DNA of 9,720 bases from Cypionkella sp. (GTDB lineage: Bacteria; Pseudomonadota; Alphaproteobacteria; Rhodobacterales; Rhodobacteraceae): the NCBI GenBank assembly GCA_018063485.1, contig JAGPBG010000056.1, positions 1 through 9,720 on the forward strand, read 5' to 3'. The position numbers were made by a program, and so were the translations under genes. A model generated the notes under the pieces. The model was given only the letters and a program-made list of their open reading frames with translations. It did no database searches and was not told the DNA's origin. Positions 7,096 to 9,720 of this stretch are shown piece by piece (position 1 is the first letter of the stretch; every line of letters begins with the position of its first letter).

Positions 7096-7533
7096 ATGGT
7101 CATGACTGGCAAATTGAAGCGATCCACAATGCAACCCCTGAGCCAGATGATTGGCAGAGCCGGATTCAGTGCACGCAATGTCGTATGGTTCGCCATTGGC
7201 ACGGTCGCGCTGGCTCTGGGCATCATTGGTGTGGTCTTGCCACTTTTGCCGACCACGCCCTTTGTTATCCTCGCAGCCCTCGCCTTTGGCAAAAGCGCAC
7301 CCAGATTTCAAAAGCGTCTGCAAAACAACGCGATTTTCGGGCCGATGATCACTGATTGGAACAGTAGCGGCGCAATTGCTCCGAAATACAAGCTGATGGC
7401 CGTTTCGATGATGGCAATCGCCTTGCTGCTGGCAGTCATGATGGGATTTGCGACCGCTGTGCTGATCGTGCAGGCAATCTGTCTGCTTGCGGCGGCGGCT
7501 TTCGTCCTCAGCCGCCCAAATGGCAGAGCGTGA
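7096..7533 (+). CDS. DUF454 (YbaN-like) small inner-membrane protein
   Basis: The product (145 residues) matches what I know of the DUF454/YbaN family of small membrane proteins of unknown function. The first hydrophobic segment (about 28-60) carries the family signature GIIGVVLPLLPTTPFVILAA. It is followed by a hydrophilic loop with FGKSAPRF, the FGPMITDW motif and a basic APKYK stretch, then a second hydrophobic region of one or two helices (about 98-138). The usual family length is about 120-130. The start is uncertain: ATG 7096 gives the longest form with a poor ribosome site; ATG 7102 is 2 codons on; ATG 7129, with GAAG 9 nt upstream, would give 134 residues, closer to the family. It lies between the tRNA terminator and the rnd group. 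The function is not established, and nothing here gives a hint beyond membrane location. Confidence 0.82.
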   Translation: MVMTGKLKRSTMQPLSQMIGRAGFSARNVVWFAIGTVALALGIIGVVLPLLPTTPFVILAALAFGKSAPRFQKRLQNNAIFGPMITDWNSSGAIAPKYKLMAVSMMAIALLLAVMMGFATAVLIVQAICLLAAAAFVLSRPNGRA

Positions 7534-7575
7534 CAACAAGACATGCGTTCTTTTGCCTTGCCGATGCTGGAGAAG

Positions 7576-7602
7576 TTGACCCTGCCCCGTGTGGGGGCTA
7601 AT
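7576..7602 (+). promoter_or_regulatory. Candidate promoter of the rnd-kdsD-lptC group
   Basis: TTGACC (7576-7581), a 5/6 match to the -35 box, is followed after 15 nt by GCTAAT (7597-7602), a 4/6 match to the -10 box. The spacing is short. A small GCCCC/GGGGC hairpin (7584-7588 with 7594-7598) lies within the spacer. It sits in the 90-nt gap just before the rnd start and is the only promoter-like sequence I see there. Confidence 0.35.
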
Positions 7603-7623
7603 CGACGGGAAACCCCTTGATGG

Positions 7624-8250
7624 ATGGAACATCCCTTGACGATCCACCTCTACCAGAACGACTTGCCGGATGGGCTGACGCTTGGCCCGATTGTTGCCAT
7701 TGATACCGAAACCATGGGGCTTGATCCGCGCCGGGACCGGCTGTGTCTGGTGCAACTGTCGTCAGGCGACGGCAATGCGCATCTGGTGCAGATTGCCAAG
7801 GGCCAGACCACAGCGCCAAACCTGACCCGGCTGCTGACCGATCCGGCAGTCACCAAGCTGTTCCACTTTGGCCGCTTTGATATTGCCGTAATGCTCAGGG
7901 CCTTTGGCGTGACGACCACCCCGGTGTGGTGCACCAAGATCGCCTCGAAGCTGATCCGCACCTATACGGATCGGCATGGGTTGAAATACCTGCTGCAAGA
8001 TTACGTAGGCGTCGATGTCTCGAAAGCCCAGCAAACCTCGGATTGGGGTTCTGCCAAACTGACTGACGCCCAGCGCGATTATGCGGCCTCGGATGTGCTT
8101 TATCTGCACAAGCTGAAAGACGCGCTTCAGGCGATTCTGATCCGCGAAAACCGGCTTGATCTGGCGCAACGCTGTTTTGATTTCCTGCCCACCCGCGCCG
8201 AACTGGATCTGCTGGGATGGGAGGAGCCGAATGACCTCTTCCACCACTGA
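7624..8250 (+). CDS. rnd: Ribonuclease D, short form (3'-5' exonuclease domain only)
   Basis: This is a DEDDy-type 3'-5' exonuclease, expected to trim the 3' ends of tRNA precursors and other stable RNAs. All catalytic residues are visible: Asp27 and Glu29 in IDTETMGL (Exo I), Asp86 in HFGRFD (Exo II), and Tyr153 and Asp157 in YAASD (Exo III). At 208 residues it holds only the exonuclease domain. The C-terminal HRDC domains of the roughly 375-residue E. coli enzyme are absent, and the frame shows no sign of truncation. The start is not certain: ATG 7624 has only a weak upstream GATGG, and TTG 7636 (giving MTIHLYQ) is an alternative. The last 20 nt overlap kdsD, which points to coupling. Its place at the head of an LPS gene group suggests shared transcription, not a shared pathway. 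Confidence 0.9.
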   Translation: MEHPLTIHLYQNDLPDGLTLGPIVAIDTETMGLDPRRDRLCLVQLSSGDGNAHLVQIAKGQTTAPNLTRLLTDPAVTKLFHFGRFDIAVMLRAFGVTTTPVWCTKIASKLIRTYTDRHGLKYLLQDYVGVDVSKAQQTSDWGSAKLTDAQRDYAASDVLYLHKLKDALQAILIRENRLDLAQRCFDFLPTRAELDLLGWEEPNDLFHH

Positions 8251-9196
8251 CCTGCTGGCCACCGGTCGCCGGGTTATCGCGCGCGAGGCCGAAGCGCTGG
8301 CCCTGCTGGGGGCTGCCTTGGGCGACAGCTTTGTCCAGGCGGTGGAAATGATTATGGTTGCCAAGGGCCGGGTCATTGTTACCGGCATGGGCAAATCAGG
8401 CCATGTCGCGCGCAAGATCGCGGCAACTTTTGCCAGCACCGGCACACCGGCGCATTTTGTCCACCCCGCCGAGGCCAGCCATGGTGATCTGGGCATGATC
8501 GCAAGGGGAGATGTGGTGCTGGCCCTGTCCAACTCTGGCGAAACTGCCGAGCTGGCTGATATTATCGCCCATTCCCGTCGCTATGGCATTGCGTTGATCG
8601 GCGTGTCTTGCAAGGCAGACTCGACGCTTTTGCGCCAATCTGATCTGGCAATTGTGCTGCCGGCAGCGGCCGAGGCTTGCGAAACCGGCATCGTGCCGAC
8701 CACCTCAACCACCATGACACTGGCGCTTGGCGATGCCTTGGCGATTGCCTTGATGGAACATCGGGCCTTTACGTCCGAGCATTTCCACCAGTTCCACCCC
8801 GGCGGCAAGCTGGGGGCGAAGCTGCTGAAAGTGCGCGATCTGATGCACACTGACCTTCCACTGATCCTTACCGCCGCCCCGATGGGCGAGGCGCTTTTGG
8901 TCATCAGTCAAAAAGGATTTGGCGTGGTTGGCGTCATTGACGAAGAGGGCGCCCTTACCGGTATCATCACCGACGGCGACCTGCGCCGCAACATGGACGG
9001 GTTGCTGGCGTTGACGGCAGGGCAAGTAATGACGCATCAACCGCGCACCATTTCCCCTGAAGCCCTTGCCGAAGAAGCCGTGGCGCTGATGAACGCGCGC
9101 AAGATCACCTGTCTTTTCGTCGCCTCCCAAACCGAAACGGCTGCTGCCTTGGGCATCTTGCACATTCACGATTGCCTGCGGGCAGGCTTGCTCTGA
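8231..9196 (+). CDS. kdsD: Arabinose-5-phosphate isomerase (KpsF/GutQ family)
   Basis: The enzyme interconverts D-ribulose 5-phosphate and D-arabinose 5-phosphate, the first step toward Kdo, the sugar that links lipid A to the LPS core. The 321-residue product has the normal layout (E. coli KdsD is 328). An N-terminal SIS sugar-isomerase domain (about 35-170) carries GMGKSGH at 52-58, EASHGDLG near 81-88 (His84) and LALSNSGET. It is followed by HPGGKLG, a family mark before the tandem CBS domains (about 200-320), whose ITDGDLRR is typical. ATG 8231 is preceded by AGGAG (8222-8226) and lies inside the 3' end of rnd. The stop TGA shares its A with the lptC ATG (TGATG). Both overlaps suggest translational coupling. 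lptC next door supports the LPS isomerase role over a capsule or sugar-alcohol paralogue. Confidence 0.95.
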   Translation: MTSSTTDLLATGRRVIAREAEALALLGAALGDSFVQAVEMIMVAKGRVIVTGMGKSGHVARKIAATFASTGTPAHFVHPAEASHGDLGMIARGDVVLALSNSGETAELADIIAHSRRYGIALIGVSCKADSTLLRQSDLAIVLPAAAEACETGIVPTTSTTMTLALGDALAIALMEHRAFTSEHFHQFHPGGKLGAKLLKVRDLMHTDLPLILTAAPMGEALLVISQKGFGVVGVIDEEGALTGIITDGDLRRNMDGLLALTAGQVMTHQPRTISPEALAEEAVALMNARKITCLFVASQTETAAALGILHIHDCLRAGLL

Positions 9197-9720
9197 TGGC
9201 CCGCGTTCAACGTGATAATCTTCATTCCAGACTGGTTACGGTTCTGAAAGTGGTGCTGCCCCTGCTTGCGCTGGCCCTGATGTCAACGCTGTTTCTGTTT
9301 TCGCGCCGGATCAACCCAGAGGATGCCATTCCCTACGCCAGCGTCGATGTGGCTGACCGCCTGCGAGAGCCGCGCATGACCGATGCGACCTATTCCGGGA
9401 TGACCGAAGACGGCACCAATGTAACCTTCAGCGCCGCCGAAGCCCGGCCCGAAACCGGCGGCAATGCGAAACTGAGTGGCGTGACCGGAGTCCTGCTGTC
9501 GGCGGATGGTGCCAGAACTCAGCTTGCCGCACTGTCAATCCAGATCGACCAGGCCGGGGGCAAAGTCCTGTTGAGCCAAGAAGTCGAAGTGACCACCTCG
9601 ACCGGTTACGTTGTGCAAATGCCAGAACTCACCGTGGCTCTGAACCGCACCTCTGCCCGCTCTGATGGCCCGATCACCGCACAGACCCCGATGGGCCAAC
9701 TGGAGGCCGGGGCGATGGAG
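9196..9720 (+). CDS. lptC: LPS export ABC transporter periplasmic protein LptC, 5' part
   Basis: LptC is anchored in the inner membrane and passes LPS from the LptB2FG transporter to LptA on its way to the outer membrane. From ATG 9196, 175 codons are open to the window edge. A short basic N-terminus (MARVQRDNLHSR) precedes one membrane helix (about 13-35), giving an N-in anchor. The periplasmic part begins near residue 39 and shows the pattern of the LptC/OstA-like beta-jellyroll: RLREPRMTDATYSGMTEDGTNVTFSA, then alternating strands ending in TAQTPMGQLEAGAM. I recognise it by the overall pattern and by its place directly after kdsD, a common alphaproteobacterial order that usually continues into lptA and lptB. 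The start overlaps the kdsD stop by one base. The C-terminal few dozen residues are off the window. Confidence 0.85.
   Translation, partial: MARVQRDNLHSRLVTVLKVVLPLLALALMSTLFLFSRRINPEDAIPYASVDVADRLREPRMTDATYSGMTEDGTNVTFSAAEARPETGGNAKLSGVTGVLLSADGARTQLAALSIQIDQAGGKVLLSQEVEVTTSTGYVVQMPELTVALNRTSARSDGPITAQTPMGQLEAGAME

Noticed and set aside
7584..7598. GCCCC/GGGGC hairpin as terminator of the DUF454 gene
   Set aside because: The stem is only 5 bp and no T-run follows. It lies within a better-supported candidate promoter spacer.
7069..7755. 228-codon open frame on the minus strand over the DUF454 gene and the rnd start
   Set aside because: It is His/Gln/Arg rich with no domain, and it covers two plus-strand genes with clear family motifs.
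8705..9169. 154-codon open frame on the minus strand opposite kdsD
   Set aside because: It is a shadow of the CBS-domain half of kdsD, with low-complexity His/Gln/Gly composition.

Overview
The window looks like a chromosomal housekeeping segment of an alphaproteobacterium, most likely a member of the Rhodobacterales. I infer this from the protein character (glutamate synthase, UppP, a bacterial NDUFA9-like reductase), the moderately high GC, the CCA-encoding tRNA-Leu and the rnd-kdsD-lptC gene order. I see no insertion sequence, phage gene, CRISPR array or other sign of recent transfer. Coding is dense, and no stretch over 300 bases lacks a gene.

Left two thirds (1-6748), all on the minus strand. 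Read in the direction of transcription, the order is: an NDUFA9-like NAD(P)-binding protein (6748-5765); uppP, undecaprenyl-diphosphatase (5762-4962, probable TTG start); a 159-base regulatory gap; gltD, glutamate synthase small subunit (4802-3366); an unrecognised secreted protein (3320-2598); and gltB, glutamate synthase large subunit (from 2575, running off the left edge after 858 codons). GltD takes electrons from NADPH and passes them through FAD and Fe-S clusters to GltB, which turns glutamine plus 2-oxoglutarate into two glutamates. The exported protein lying between the two cytoplasmic subunit genes is the main puzzle. The gap upstream of gltD holds an 11-bp inverted repeat, a smaller palindrome and a further imperfect stem, and may be both the gltD control region and the end of the uppP transcript.

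Middle (6749-7026), plus strand: two promoter-like elements in tandem, a complete tRNA-Leu(CAG) with encoded CCA, and a strong hairpin terminator with a 15-bp perfect stem.

Right part (7096-9720), plus strand: a small DUF454/YbaN-type membrane protein; then a tightly packed run of a short ribonuclease D (exonuclease domain only), kdsD (arabinose-5-phosphate isomerase for Kdo/LPS synthesis) and the start of lptC (LPS transport), cut by the right edge. The overlaps between these genes suggest translational coupling. UppP and KdsD/LptC all serve the cell envelope, but they lie in separate, divergent transcription units.

I found no clearly new biological system. The best leads are the unknown secreted protein inside the glt cluster and the repeat-rich region upstream of gltD.
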